A stretch of DNA of 64,000 nucleotides, taken from assembly GCF_943734655.1 (NCBI RefSeq), contig NC_071355.1, forward strand, positions 70,933,449 to 70,997,448, in the 5' to 3' direction. Origin of the DNA: Sabethes cyaneus. Taxonomy: Eukaryota; Arthropoda; Insecta; Diptera; Culicidae. Below, piece by piece: positions 1-11,096 of the stretch. The notes beneath the pieces are model-generated. The model was not told where the DNA came from, did no database searches, and worked only from the letters and a program-made list of their open reading frames with translations. A program made the position numbers and the translations under genes. How positions within the stretch are numbered: the first letter of the stretch is position 1; each line of letters begins with the position of its first letter.

Positions 1-696
1 AGCGCTTCGATAGGATCTGACGTCGATAATGTCTGAGAAGTGCCGATTGTCGATCAAAACGTGGTCGATCTGTGATTCTGTCTGATTTGGTGGCCTCCAG
101 GTGTACTTGTGATGGATTTTGTGCTGGAAAAAGGTACTACGTACGGCCATTTTCTTGGAGGCGGCAAAGTCGATAAGTCTTAGGCCCATTTCATCGGTCC
201 GCTGGTGTGCACTGAACCTTCCAATCACCGGTTTGTATTCCTCCTCCTGGCCGACCTGAGCATTGAAATCCCCGATGACGATCTTGATATCATGGTTTGG
301 GCAGCGGTCGTATTCACTCTCCAACTGCGCGTAGAATTCATCCTTGTCGTCAACGGTACTTCTGAGGTGAGGGCTGTGCACGTTGATGATGCTTATGTTG
401 AAGAATCGGCCCTTGATTCTCAACCTGCACATTCGAGGATTGATTGGCCACCACCCAATCACCCGTTTCCGCATCTCGCTCATCACTATGAAACCTGTAC
501 CCAGCTCGTGTGTGTTGCCGCAACTCTGGTAGATGGTACGTCCATCTCTAAACGTACGTACCGTTGAGCTCTTCCAGCACACCTCCTGCAGCGCTACGAC
601 GTCGAACTTGCGGCTCTTCAATACTTCGGAGAGCACTCGAGTGCTCCCTTGGAAGTTGAGAGATCGGCAGTTTCACGTCCCGAGTTTCCAATCCAT
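1..696 (-). pseudogene. RTE-type non-LTR retrotransposon, AP-endonuclease domain (partial, off left edge)
   Basis: Reading the minus strand from an ATG at 694-696 gives MDWKLGT, a TGA at 673-675, then NCRSLNFQG and an uninterrupted frame of 224 codons to the window edge. The apurinic-type endonuclease signature is complete as far as it goes: the N of TWN/NCRS, the metal-binding E in VVALQEVCW, a GDFNAQVG block and a SQIDHVLI block. These enzymes nick target DNA for target-primed reverse transcription. The TGA stands exactly where the conserved Trp of GTWN is expected, so it is a one-base nonsense change at codon 8. Everything downstream in view is open. The final SDH motif and the reverse transcriptase lie outside the window. 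The closest relative in the window is the RTE copy at 24.7-27.9 kb, clearly a different subfamily at protein level. Clade is inferred from motif style and from that copy's 3.2-kb length. Confidence 0.85.
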
Positions 697-1020
697 AGTT
701 CTTTTTCGTCGCGTGGTTCTATTCCGATTGTTCCAGTAAGAATTTATTTGTTCTTCGTTCCGTGCTTTAGTATTTTTCGTGGTGTCGGCTTGCAAAGCCT
801 GCTACACCAACCCCCTTGTTCGCCGGAGGGCCAACGAAGCTCGAAAGAGCCCTCCTTTCCTGTCAGCATACGACCTTGGCTTCCACCGGGGTTGGTTACC
901 CGACCTCCACCAAAGTTGCTCGTATCCCGGCTGGTACCACGAGGAGGTAGGAATAGGAGTTGCTGAATAAGAGGCTATGAACCACTGTAGGATCTATTTT
1001 ATGCCTACACGTGCACAAGG
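697..1020 (-). mobile_element. 5' leader of the left-edge RTE element
   Basis: Upstream of the endonuclease start (higher coordinates on the minus strand), 880-1000 is closely similar to 27778-27900, the leader of the second RTE copy. Both contain the hairpin CTCGT/ACGAG around GGTACCAGCC. The outer 5' end cannot be fixed: I found no target duplication partner because the other end is off the window. Similarity fades near 1000-1020. Confidence 0.65.
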
Positions 1021-4000
1021 CACCGACGGTACGCAATATTCAGCCATTTACCAGCCTATACACCAATTTAGCTATACACCCATTTTCAATTCTCTCCTTA
1101 GATCATGGCAAAATTTACTTGGCCTACCTTCTTGGCCATCTAATAAGCGGCGCTGCATATTTCATCATACAGATCACACCTTCTAATAGCTTACATGACT
1201 GACATGACATGACTTACGTGACTACATTCGTACAAGGGCAAATTAGTTTGCGAGACACAAGCATGACAGCTCATTTTTTTCTCTTAGTTTTTCGCTAAAT
1301 GCAAGTGCAACGGGAAGTAGTTTATCATTAACTAGAAGGTAAGGATTACTCTACCACAATTACCATAATTATATTATGGACAGTAAAACTTTAACTTTTC
1401 TGCTCACGGATGTATTTTCATGTTGAAAAAGCTGGCGAATTGATTTAGCTTTCAAAAGAGCGAAAAGCGAAAAGCTTTATTAGGTATTTTGCCTATCATT
1501 GAACGATTCCAATGATTGGACAGTGTCCAATAAAACGCTAATTCTAGAATTCATATACGTTCAAACCCTATCAAAGTGCACGAATTACTTACTTTGATCA
1601 GTTGTGGATCATTTCTTGTAACAATAGCGTTACATAAGGAAAGATTTAATAACAAAAATTCAAGTTAAACATTGTCATATAGGGGAGGACGTCCACAGTG
1701 AGACACTTTTTTCCAAAAATTTTAAATTTTTTTGATGATAGCTACCTACGCGCTCTTCAATCTATTTGAAAGGCGTATCCTTCTAGTTACCTGAAAAAAA
1801 GTTTCAGACATTTCGGTTATAAGCTAAATTAGTTACAATTACAAACGTGGAGGTGTATCTTTGTCTCACTGTTAACCAATTGGTGGGAAGAGTGAGACAA
1901 CGAGTATTTCATACTGAGACACCAATTTAAAATCGATTTAAACCATATATTTGGATTATAAACAACATGTTTATTATGTCGTGTTGTTTATTGTGTCTAT
2001 AAAGCATACATTATTATGAGTATGATTGAAAATTCCGATTATTTTCACATGCTTATGCTCATATAAAGGACAAATCCTGGACATCTGACTTCTAACTTAC
2101 ACTTCAGAATTCATTTACAGTCAATTCCTATGGATTCATTTGCAATTGAACACAAAAAAAATTTCAAAAAAATTTGCATGGCAAAAGCTATGTCTCAGTG
2201 TCACCCACGACTCTGTGTCTCACCGTTGCCAATAGGAATGTTTTATGAAAAATAGTGAACTAGCGCAGTTAGCAAACAATTCGATTGTCATATTTTTTCA
2301 AATATTTACTCTTATTAGTATGTGATGCCATGTAGTAATTTTAATTTTAATTTAATATGTATTTTGTTGTTGAAAATCACTTGAAAATGATTGCAACAAA
2401 ATTTACTTTGGCCCCCTCAAAACTAATTTTTGTTTAACAATATGTTAAAAAATCAACAATTTTTTCTGAAACTACATTGTGCAATGTAGGTTTACAAACT
2501 TGACTTTGCATGAAAATATCATGGATCTTGAATGTTTTATGACGTAGCTATTCCCGTTGACTCACTGTTCATGGGGTATAACCCTCAATTTTGTTAGCAT
2601 TTCAGATAAGAAACATGTCGCACTAATTAACGTTTAAAATAATTATATTACCATATCATGCTGTACACAGCTAATGATATTCATCTATGCACTATTTGTC
2701 AACATTTTCAAGCAAAATAAAAAATTAATTATAGTTTTTAAAGTATTAAAATTTGACTGCTTAATCATTGAACAATAAAGCAACGATTGTCCTAAGCTTG
2801 TACAAGAACTGAAACACATGGAACAAGAACTGAAACAGCATGAAAAAACTGCAATACTTCTCATTATGCATGTGTATTTGACGGTTTTTATGTTTATGGC
2901 ACTGTTTACAAATGGTTTTCATTTATACGCAAAAGTTTTCTGATGAAAATTTATGAAATGGTATTAATTTTTTATTTTATATACATACATGCTTTTAATG
3001 TTTTTGTTTTAATACAACAATTTCGAGAAAAATAATCCTATTGCAAATTAAAGCTACTCCAGATTTGTTTAAACTATTTTTACTTGTACCTTATCTGAGA
3101 AATTTTATTATCGTGTATTTGATTTGGTGCTAAAAGTGCCTGCTCCTGAATTAGGGTAATCACAAAAATCATCATTTAAGTCTAAAGACTTGAAGAAAAT
3201 TAAGAATTTTGAATCACCGAATCGTTCCGGGCTTAATGGTACTGACAGCAAACGTAAGATACTTCTATTAATATTGTAGAATAATATTGGGTTGAAACAA
3301 CTTTTTTATATAATGTTGAAAATATTTTGTTTTCTAAATTTTCGCCAACAATGCATTGTGGTCGAAAAAGCAAAAATTCCAGACAAAAATCAATATCTCG
3401 AAAACCGTTGGCTCTACATATTTCATGTATTTAGAAGATTTTGTTTAGAACAAAAGACCTATCTTGTGGTATAATTAGTCATTAGGGTGGTTCACTCGTT
3501 ATAAAATTTTCAAGTTTTTTGTTTTGCAATATAGAGCAATACTTTCTACTACAAAGTTGTAAATAATTTATTTTGCAGAAACTTTGCTGAAGAAACCAAA
3601 TTTGTATCTCATCTGTGTATCGCTATACAACGAATTTTCTAGATTAAGTCAGGGTAAATCTTGAAAAAGCAGTTTTTTTGCTCTAACTTTTTTATTTGAC
3701 CCAATTTGTTCGAATGACTTTTAGAGCGTAAAATGATGCATTTTTTAAAACTTCTAGATAGTTGCTATCTATTGTCTGAAGGAAGATATATAGGTTTTCG
3801 ATTCACAATATTATAGTTTTCCACGGCGTCTCACACTTCCGTTGGCACATATTTTCGAAAACGAAATAAATGGTCTAAAAGTACGTACCTGGATCTACAA
3901 AATTCATGTAATGACATTTTTCCACACTTCGCCTGTTTTGAGAAAAACGCATTTGAAAAGTGAGTATTTTTCCATATTCAGCCCGCTGTGGTCCAACGGT

Positions 4001-4380
4001 TCACCAATATATGCGATCCGCAGTGCCTGGGGAAAAGTTGGGTTCGAATTCTGTTATAATTACTTTGGGATTGGTCACTTCCCTAAGACATTATTTCGAA
4101 ACTTATTTCCGGCACAATGGAGACTCTATCCGGAAGTACATGCACACTATTTTCTAGTTCTTGCTCTACAATTCTGCTGTACATTGTTTAAGTCTATTGT
4201 GTCGTTTAACCTATGTAATTGGGGTGGGTACACTGGTATCCTGTCACCCTCTACAGGGTATAAATTGTATTTGATGGTTTTACCATCGATTAAGAGATCT
4301 CTCTTAATCTCTCAAAATTTGCACTAAATTGTTCTGCTTGTCCTCTTAGCAGATGCCAGATTATCTTAAGGCATTTTACC
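1021..4380. other. A+T-rich noncoding stretch, no gene recognised
   Basis: Short unrelated ORFs only. Between 1696 and 2228 the words GAGACA/TGTCTC recur, and the inverted 9-mer GTGAGACAC/GTGTCTCAC bounds about 530 bp. This may be an old MITE, but the inverted repeats are too short to be sure. Around 3290-3800 the sequence has the AT-rich, 'CAAAGTTGT'/'TTGCTGAA' vocabulary shared by several dispersed elements further on (for example 10.5-11.1 kb and 31-32 kb). I see no exon signals with a supporting reading frame. Confidence 0.4.
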
Positions 4381-4381
4381 G

Positions 4382-4451
4382 GAATTCCAAAATAAGAAAA
4401 TTCTAAAAATGTCTTTGAATTCCAAAATAAGAAAATTCTAAAAATGTCTTT
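4382..4451. repeat. Perfect 35-bp tandem duplication
   Basis: The 35 bases at 4382-4416 (beginning GAATTCCAAAATAAG) are repeated without change at 4417-4451. It abuts the SINE piece that follows. Confidence 0.9.
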
Positions 4452-4505
4452 GAAATTTACTTCGCAGTCAGCTGCTAGAGTACAGGACAATTGCAGGGCT
4501 TGTTG
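4452..4505 (-). mobile_element. Fragment of tRNA-derived SINE (3' part)
   Basis: The stretch CTTCGCAGTCAGCTGCTAGAG and the following bases match the 3' half of the two complete SINEs at 9756-9961 and 12284-12501 in the same minus-strand orientation. The tRNA-like head with its B box is missing, so this copy is broken. Confidence 0.7.
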
Positions 4506-4871
4506 TTTTAATGAATATTGTGTTATAAGCACAACATTTTTAATTTATTTATATGATCATAAATACAACGCGGTAGTCCTTGTTTTGATTTATATCAAAA
4601 ACGCGCTCATTTGTTGCATTGGCTTTGTTCACATGAATACCCAGAGAGCTATTGAACCAATAAATTTGAATCATAATGCTATTAATAGGTCGTTTATCGG
4701 GCGACCGAATAAACGTACTTGACTCTTGTGGTTTATGAAGCGTGAAATCAAGTATTGGCAAGATTATCTACTGAATGACTTCATTCTCAGTTCATTACAA
4801 CATCCTATACATCCAGAGCTAAACTGCATTCGAGAACAATAATGGCATATGTTTTCTGTTTCTATCCGCAG

Positions 4872-5400
4872 AGCCCGGCCCCAATATGCATGTTCTACTT
4901 CGCGCATCCATTTGGAATTTCCTCTCCGGCCGGGGCATCGTCTCCCGGGAAGGTCGTGCCACCAAGGGTTTCCTCCAGCGTGGAACCCTCACGGAAACCC
5001 GTTCCCCTTCCGGCACCCAAGTACGACCGGCAACCGTCGAAGACGGAAATCGTTCGCCAAAGGACTGGCTCACGAGACGTAGCGAAAAAAGCAGGCCATC
5101 ATGATGGAGTTGGTGTTCGTCGGGGCGAAAAGCCGACACCGAAACCAATTAGGCCGGAAAATCGAATGAAATCGAAAAAGATTAAAAACGTTGCCGGTAG
5201 CAGCGGAGGGCACCCGGGCCCGGCCGGACCGAAAACGCAGCCGGAAGTTCTCACGGTGAAACCGCATGCCAAGTCGAAGAAGCGCCAGCATGCGATTGAA
5301 CTTGAGTCCCGGCAGATCCCGCTGACCAAGTGGCCGAGTACGATATGGAATCGAGACTTTCTCATCCCGCCTCTGCTGCAGGTCCTGGCCAAACAGCACG
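4872..5400 (+). CDS. Internal exon of an unrecognised host gene
   Basis: A pyrimidine-rich acceptor (TTTCTATCCGCAG, AG at 4870-4871) is followed by 529 bp open in one frame. A consensus donor, CACG|GTAAGTTG, has its GT at 5401. The frame starts with a full codon (SPAPICMFYFAHPFG...) and ends after the first base of a codon, so the next exon must be in phase 1. G+C is much higher than in the flanks. The peptide is basic and low-complexity: Ser/Pro-rich at residues 15-55, a Lys-rich KSKKIKN block near residue 115, Gly/Pro-rich near 125-135, then a more ordered C-terminal part (PLTKWPSTIWNRDFLIPPLL). No domain or family is recognised and no signal peptide or membrane helix is visible. Neighbouring exons were not identified; introns must exceed several kb. 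A nuclear or extracellular disordered protein are equally possible. Confidence 0.7.
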
Positions 5401-5564
5401 GTAAGTTGTTTTTGCGGTGAATGTTAGTAAGCTGTGACATAGATTGTATGAAGATAAAGATATTTACAGAAATCGCCTTGTTAATGTAAATGTAAATGAA
5501 TTTTGTTATGTTTAAAAAGCGTGTACTGTTGAAAGTGCTCAAGAAAATGAATGTCAATCATTAC

Positions 5565-8500
5565 TAGCGTGCCCTGGCATAAATAAAAGGTGAGGCACCC
5601 GATCTTTTACAGGAATGTTTTGGCCTGGAAATTCGAGTAATCGTAGGATCGCGAATCTAATTATTACTTATTCAAAAAATTACTTATTTAAAAAAAACCC
5701 GACCGGACTTTCGGCTGCAATTGGATTGAAATTGGGATTGAAATCAGAGCTTAAATTTGACTTCAAATTTAACCTGAAATTGGAATTAAATTAGATTTGA
5801 AATTGGTCTTTGAAACGCACATGCAATTGAACTTGAAAAAGCTTGACATTGGACATAAAATTAAACTTGAATTTGGACTGATTTGAGCGTAAAGTTTTAC
5901 TTCAAACCGGATATGGACACAAAATTATATGAAATTAGGATTGACATTTTTCGTCTTATTTTCGTTATTTCTATTTTTTGTTCGGATTTTCTCTTTTCCA
6001 GTCCCGTTTTACCACTTTTTGTAACGTTTTCGCTTTCGCTTTTGTTCCGTTTTCCCTCTTTTTCTCTCGTTTTTCTTTTGTTCTGTCCCGTGTTCTGTTT
6101 CATTGTTTCGTTGGTTTTCATTCGTTTTTTTGTAACATTCTTTCTCGTTTTCCATCGTTTCTCGTCTCTTTTCCCCTTGTTTTCGATTAAAGTCTTCGTT
6201 TTTTCTAACTCTTTTCATCTCTTTACCATCTCGTTTGTCGTCTGTACCGTATTTTCTCTTTTCGCTGCTCTTTTCCCGTTATTTCTGTCACGTGCATTCT
6301 ATTTTTGGCCCCCCTTTTTTGGTATTCCCCCTCCAACTTTCCTTTTTTATCACCCGTTTACATCTTTTTCTCTATTGTTTCACCTCTTTAATTAGTCCCA
6401 TTTTTCGATTTTTTGTCCGATCCTTCTTTTTTATCCATTGTTTCCATTTCCTCTGCTCTATTTTTCTTATTTGTTGTCACGTTTTTCACCCATTTCCTGA
6501 GCCCTAATTGTTCTTTTTTATTTTTTGCTTTTTTCCTCCGTGTTTTCTCGTTTACAGGTCCATTTTTCCTCGTTTTCTAACTCATTTTCTGTCCTGTTTC
6601 GACATTTATCTTCCTTTTGATCTCGATTTTTCTCTTTTTTCACTTTTCCGTTCTTCCGTACCGTTCTTATTAGGTCTTGCTTTTCCTCCTTCTCTGTCAC
6701 GTACTGTTTTTTTTTCGAGCGCTTTTGGTCTTCCGTTTTCTTTTTTTCTTTTCTCCCTTTTTCCCCTCTTTCTCGTTTTTCCAATTTTCTACTGGCGTAT
6801 TTTCTCTTTCCGTCTTCTCGTTTTCTCTTTTTTGAGTCCCTTTTTTATCTTTCCACTTTTTATTTCGTTTTATGTCCCGTTCCCCCATCCATTCTGCCAT
6901 GGTTTCTCTTGAGTTTTTCTTCTATTCATGGCAGTTTTAATTCTCTTACGTTTTTTCCTTTTGCTATCTTGTTTGTTCAGTTTGTTGTTACGTTTTCCCC
7001 GTTCACTTTTCCGGTTCTTCTTTTGTCTTATTTTTCCTTCTGTTTTGCTTCGTCTCCTGGAGTACAGCAAGAGACGGACTTTCTCTGAAGTCCGGTCGAA
7101 GTTTCTAAAAGAAATTATCTCATTTCCTTCGCGTTATTCGTTTTCGTTTGTTCTGTTGTTTCTTCTTTCCTCTCATATTTATGCTATTTTGGTTCCCTTT
7201 TTTCGTTTTGCTCTCCAGTTTTCCTTTTATTCGATTCTACTTTTTTTTCTTTATACCTTGTTTGATCTGTTTTTCTTATTTTTCGTTTTATGTGCCATTT
7301 TGCTACCCCATTCCCACTGTGTCCCATCGTTCTCCTGTTATATCTGGTTTAACCTTTCGTCTCTTATTCCTCTTTTCCTCCATCGGCTTTTGTCTCTTTC
7401 GCTGTTTGTTCTTTTTCTTTTTGGTTTCTCTTGTTTTCTACTTCGTTTTCCCTTTTTTGCCTTCCCAGATAATCAATAAGCATTACCATAAGCAGTAAAT
7501 CAATCGCTTATTAGTATATCAGGCATTTTATACAGCACGTTGCTGTATATTAGCTTGCTGACTGCGTAGCGGTTGTAAATTGGCATGCAAAAAGCTATTT
7601 TAAATCTTGTCGGTAATCAGCTGGTAACGTCTTCTCGTCTTTTTATTTTCCCTTCTTTTCTCTCGGATTTTTCCTTTTTGTCTGCTCGTTGTTTCCTCTT
7701 TTTCCGGTCCGGTTTTTCGCCGTTTTCAGTATTTTCTTTTTGGTTCTCTCTTTTCTTTTCCGTTTTTCGTCCGTTTTCTTCGTTTTTTTTTCTCATTTTC
7801 CGGCTTGTTTTTCCTCTTTTCCAGTCTCGTTTTTTGCCCCGTTAACGCCTTTCCTGTTTTTCGTTTTCATCTCATTTGTCAGCAGTTTTTTCTCCATTTT
7901 TCTCTTTTATTGCTCTGGTTTTTTTAATTTTCCTGCTTCCGACTTTCCTTCTGTTCTTACCCGTTTTGGCTCCTTATTTGCGCCATTTTTTTCCTTTTCT
8001 GTCGAGATTGTCCTTATTTTCTTATTTCTTTTCTCTATTGTTTTTTTTCTCTTTTCCTGTCTAGTCTCCTCTTTTTTTACTTCATTTTTGTTTCTTTTAT
8101 TCCATTTTTTCTTTTTTACGTGCCATGTTTTTCCTCTTATTATGTTACGTTTTCTTATTTTTCTCTCTCGCGTTTTTTTCTCTTTTGATGTTCCGTTTGT
8201 CCAGTTTTTTGTCACGATTTCTTCCATGCTTTTCTGTGCTTTTCTCTAGGAGCGACTAAACGACGGACTGCCCCTAGATCCATCGGTAATCCAGATGGAT
8301 TAACAGATGTAAATTTGCTTAGAGAAAAAATTCACTTAACTGTTTGGTTTATGGGATATGAATTTTTGTATTAGGTAAATATTCAGGAATGTGATTACTC
8401 TTGAAATGAAGTTTACTGCTGTGTGGTCCATAATTCAGGAACAAGAAAAAATGTTATCATTAAAAGATTAGAAATTGACAGAAAAGGAATAAAATATTTA

Positions 8501-8640
8501 AAAAAAAAATCCATGTGAATTTTTGGCAAAGGACATTCAATTAGACTTGAAATAGAACCTAAAGTAGGAATTGAAATTGGACATAAAATTGGACATAATT
8601 TGGACTAAAAGTTTAGCATTAGACTTAAATTATTTTTAAT
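5565..8640 (+). repeat. Composite dispersed repeat: head, TTGAAATTGGAC-like minisatellite, pyrimidine tract
   Basis: Three modules lie in fixed order. A ~130-bp head (5565-5700: GCGTGCCC...GGCACC...TTGGCCTGGA) recurs at 43955-44090 and, weaker, at 38560-38660. An irregular ~12-bp minisatellite of the type TTGAAATTGGAC (5715-5935, again 8520-8620) follows. Then come about 2.3 kb of pyrimidine-rich sequence (5940-7480 and 7631-8250) built of TTTTC, CCGTTTT and CTCGTTTT words. The same minisatellite and tract recur at 46140-46700 and 47295-48930, including matching words such as TTAAAGTCTTCG, so this is a transposed or duplicated unit and not just local slippage. Termini and target duplications were not found. 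The long ORFs in it exist only because the tract lacks purines for stop codons. Confidence 0.7.
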
Positions 8641-8653
8641 TCGTACAACGCTT

Positions 8654-8737
8654 AATTCTGGCTTTAGTTTTCAGAAGGTCGCATAATCAACCCTTTTACA
8701 TTCATTATGCGACTTTTTGAAAACTAAAGCCAGAATT
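8654..8737. repeat. Near-perfect 34-bp-stem hairpin
   Basis: Arms 8654-8687 and 8704-8737 pair in 32 of 34 positions around a 16-nt loop. The arm begins AATTCTGGCTTTAGTTTTC. It sits just beyond the composite repeat. It may be a MITE core or a transcribed stem-loop; no terminal repeats or target duplication are visible around it. Confidence 0.85.
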
Positions 8738-9589
8738 ATCGTAGCCTGCAATTGGTCAAACTACCAAATCTAAGAGGTAAGACCAACAAAAAGACAAACA
8801 AGTATTTATAGTTAGATCTGTCATCTGCTGAATGCTCGCTTCGCACTCATTCTCTTCAGCATTTTGTTGGTGTTTTTTTTCTCAGAGATAAATATTTGGC
8901 CTTCTCTCAAATGTATACTCTAGAGCTATGGCAGCAGACTACCAACACTACAGGCAGCAGAATTGTTGGTAAACAGAGCAAAAATTCGGCATGAATATTG
9001 GGAAAATTTCACTCCCACAGCAGTTCACTTTTGTTTTTCTCCTCGTTTTGCACTGCTTTACCAGGGGACATGGAAATCACTAACTTTGATCTCACTCAAC
9101 TGTTAGGCTAGTTTATCTTTAGGGTTCCTTTGTGCGGCGTGTGGTTTAGGTTGTGCTCAATACATAATTTTATTATCGGTGATTTACTAGTACAAACCGA
9201 TATCCTATGCGGCCCCTTCAAGCAGTCTGTCGTTTGTCCTACACACTTGATCAGAAACAGTAAAGGTGCGTTAGGCTACAAATTTGCCTTTCCACCAAGA
9301 AAAAAATATTTTCAGAAATATTGTACCTACTGAAGGGTCGTATACAGGATGAGTAGTAATAATTGTCAGTAAAGTAAATGTTCGCAAAAATAAACCGCTT
9401 GCATAAATATTAATTTTGAGTGTATTTTTTTTGAGTGGTTTTAACCCAAAGGGTCATTCACCACTTGAATTGAGTATATTTCATGCAAAGTATATCCATA
9501 ACATTTGTCTTAAATTAAATTAAATTATACCAATAAAAATAAAATAAAATAAAAATAAATTAATCTAGTTCAAAGATCTCTCCGCTTGA
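8738..9589. other. Noncoding, no gene recognised
   Basis: A+T-rich sequence with short ORFs lacking any family resemblance. No inverted or tandem structure beyond simple A/T runs was seen. Confidence 0.4.
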
Positions 9590-9755
9590 TTTAATTACCA
9601 GTCGAAATCGTTGTTAAAAAGCGTTACAGCTGGCTCGCACGATATCCTGAGGCATTTCATCCTAAATCTTCTCCAAACGTTGTTTGAAAGTATTCACAGT
9701 CAATTCTTTGGTGCTCCCTAGTTTGCCTAGCTTGTAACCCCATGCATAGCAGTCG

Positions 9756-9961
9756 AGCAAAACCATGGGTTTATACCGTCTTTAGACATTACCCTTCTTT
9801 ATCGACAGACTTCGCAGCCGGCTGTTAGAGTACAGGAAAATTACGGGGCCAGTGCAGCAATCCTACTGACTCTAACTAGCAAGCACCGCCTAGCCGAGAT
9901 TCTAACATACGACGACTGGCTTGTTAGACCAGCATCGTACCTCGAAGCTAGCTGGGCGATG
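9756..9961 (-). mobile_element. tRNA-derived SINE with 14-bp target duplication, nested in mariner
   Basis: ATGCATAGCAGTCG occurs at 9742-9755 and again at 9962-9975, flanking 206 bp. The insert matches the SINE at 12284-12501, which has a clear pol III B box (GTTCGAATCTC) on the minus strand. Here the head reads GCTAGCTTCGAGGTACGATG and the B box has decayed to TAGAATCTC. The insertion splits the mariner reading frame, so it is younger than that transposon. The Aedes SINE Feilai is a natural comparison, but I cannot confirm identity. Confidence 0.88.
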
Positions 9962-10227
9962 ATGCATAGCAGTCGGGAGGATTCAAATCAGGCGACGAGG
10001 CAGGCCACTCTTTTGAAGAAATGAAATCCGAAAAATTGTCTTCACACCAAGCCTGTGTAGTTTTCGCCTGGTGAGACGGTGCAAAATCTTGTTGGAAGCA
10101 GTATGGTGCATTTTCGCAGCGTTTTTTGGCGATGGGAAGCAAATGGCTCCTCCGTTGTAATATTTAGTGTTGAATGAGTAGCAATGGAACCTTCAAATTT
10201 TTGGAGGAACATCCGCATACCATCCCA

Positions 10228-10335
10228 CCCAAGCAACAATGTGAGTTTTTTTGTACTCTTATGGCGGTTTTCATGACCAATTTTGGTCTTGAATGCCATC
10301 ATAAAAGTGTAATAAAACCCAAATTGTTACTTGGG
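10228..10335. mobile_element. 108-bp MITE, CCCAAGYAACAAT terminal repeats
   Basis: CCCAAGCAACAAT at the left end and ATTGTTACTTGGG at the right end are inverted with one mismatch in 13. The interior has a partial palindrome around ATGACCAATTTTGGTC. It lies inside the decayed mariner. Similar termini occur at 18411 and 36055. Confidence 0.7.
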
Positions 10336-10539
10336 CACGGTGGTCCGGATTCGAAAAAAATGCGGACATTAGTAATTGGATAAGAAACGCGTAATTTTTC
10401 AAGGGTCGTGTCTTCGGAGAAGTTTAATAATAAAATATAGCGCATCATTCATCACTAGTAGGGTGACCGTGATTTCTCCTATTAGGGTGATACGAGCTTT
10501 TACTTTTTTTTTTAAATAATTTAAAAAAAAATTTCTTTG

Positions 10540-11080
10540 AAGAGTTGCGGAACATACTAAAATAAGCAACTTTGCTGAATATAGTAACTATCTAACTCAT
10601 ACTGGTTGAGAAATATGATGTGTTAAAAAGAGCACTTAAAAATCAATTATGCTCTGTAACTTTGCACACAATTTTTTATTGCTTTCGAGTGTTCTACAAA
10701 GTTATTAAGTATACTAAAATACACATTTTCTCTAAAGACTGTTTCTCGCTAGGACGCATATTCAATAAGTTGTAAAATAAATGAAAAAATGGCAATTTTC
10801 AAAATTATTTGTGAAAAATGTGTTATTTTTTGTTAAAATTTTTTCTAACTCATTAAATATGCATCTTAGTGAAAAACAGTCTTTACAGCAAATATGTACT
10901 TTAACATACTGAATAACTTTGTAGAACATTTGAAAGGAATAAAAAAATCGTGTGCAAAGTTATTGAGCATAATTGATTTTTGAGTGCTCCTTTTTAGCAC
11001 ATCATTATATTTCGCAACCGGTTAGAGATAGATAGCTACAATATTCAGCAAATTTGCTTATTTTAGTATGTTCTGCATCT
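10540..11080. repeat. Foldback element with ~240-bp inverted arms
   Basis: The left arm (10540-10777, from GGAACATACTAAAATAAGCAA) and right arm (10840-11080, ending TTATTTTAGTATGTTC) are inverted copies separated by about 60 bp. Blocks matching across the arms include TTTGCTGAATAT, AATCAATTATGCTC, TTTGCACACAATTTTTTAT and GACTGTTTCTCGCTA-like segments, diverged by scattered substitutions. Outer AGGGTGAC (10461) and GTCACCCT (11124) may be the true ends. Confidence 0.8.
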
Positions 11081-11096
11081 TTTCGGAGAATTTTTT

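Larger units (their letters stand above)
9590..10345 (-). pseudogene. Degenerate mariner-superfamily transposase, DD37D spacing
   Basis: On the minus strand, the peptide FQQDFAPSHQAKTTQAW ... WPASSPDLNPPD is the catalytic core of an IS630/Tc1/mariner DDE transposase. By my count 37 residues separate the second catalytic Asp (in QQD) from the third (NPPD), the DD37D arrangement. After a SINE interruption the C-terminal part continues at 9590-9755 (GYKLGKLGSTKELTVNTFKQR ... EMPQDIVRASCNAF), carrying in-frame stops. Upstream residues resembling the strand before the second Asp (GMRM...) are frameshifted and then cut by a MITE at 10228. The first catalytic Asp and the DNA-binding domain are absent. 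Terminal inverted repeats were not located. Dead copy. Confidence 0.85.

Noticed and set aside
5883..8249. Several long Phe/Leu/Ser-rich ORFs (and Lys/Glu-rich ones on the other strand)
   Set aside because: They follow purely from a pyrimidine-only strand; overlapping frames are equally open and no start, splice site or domain supports them.
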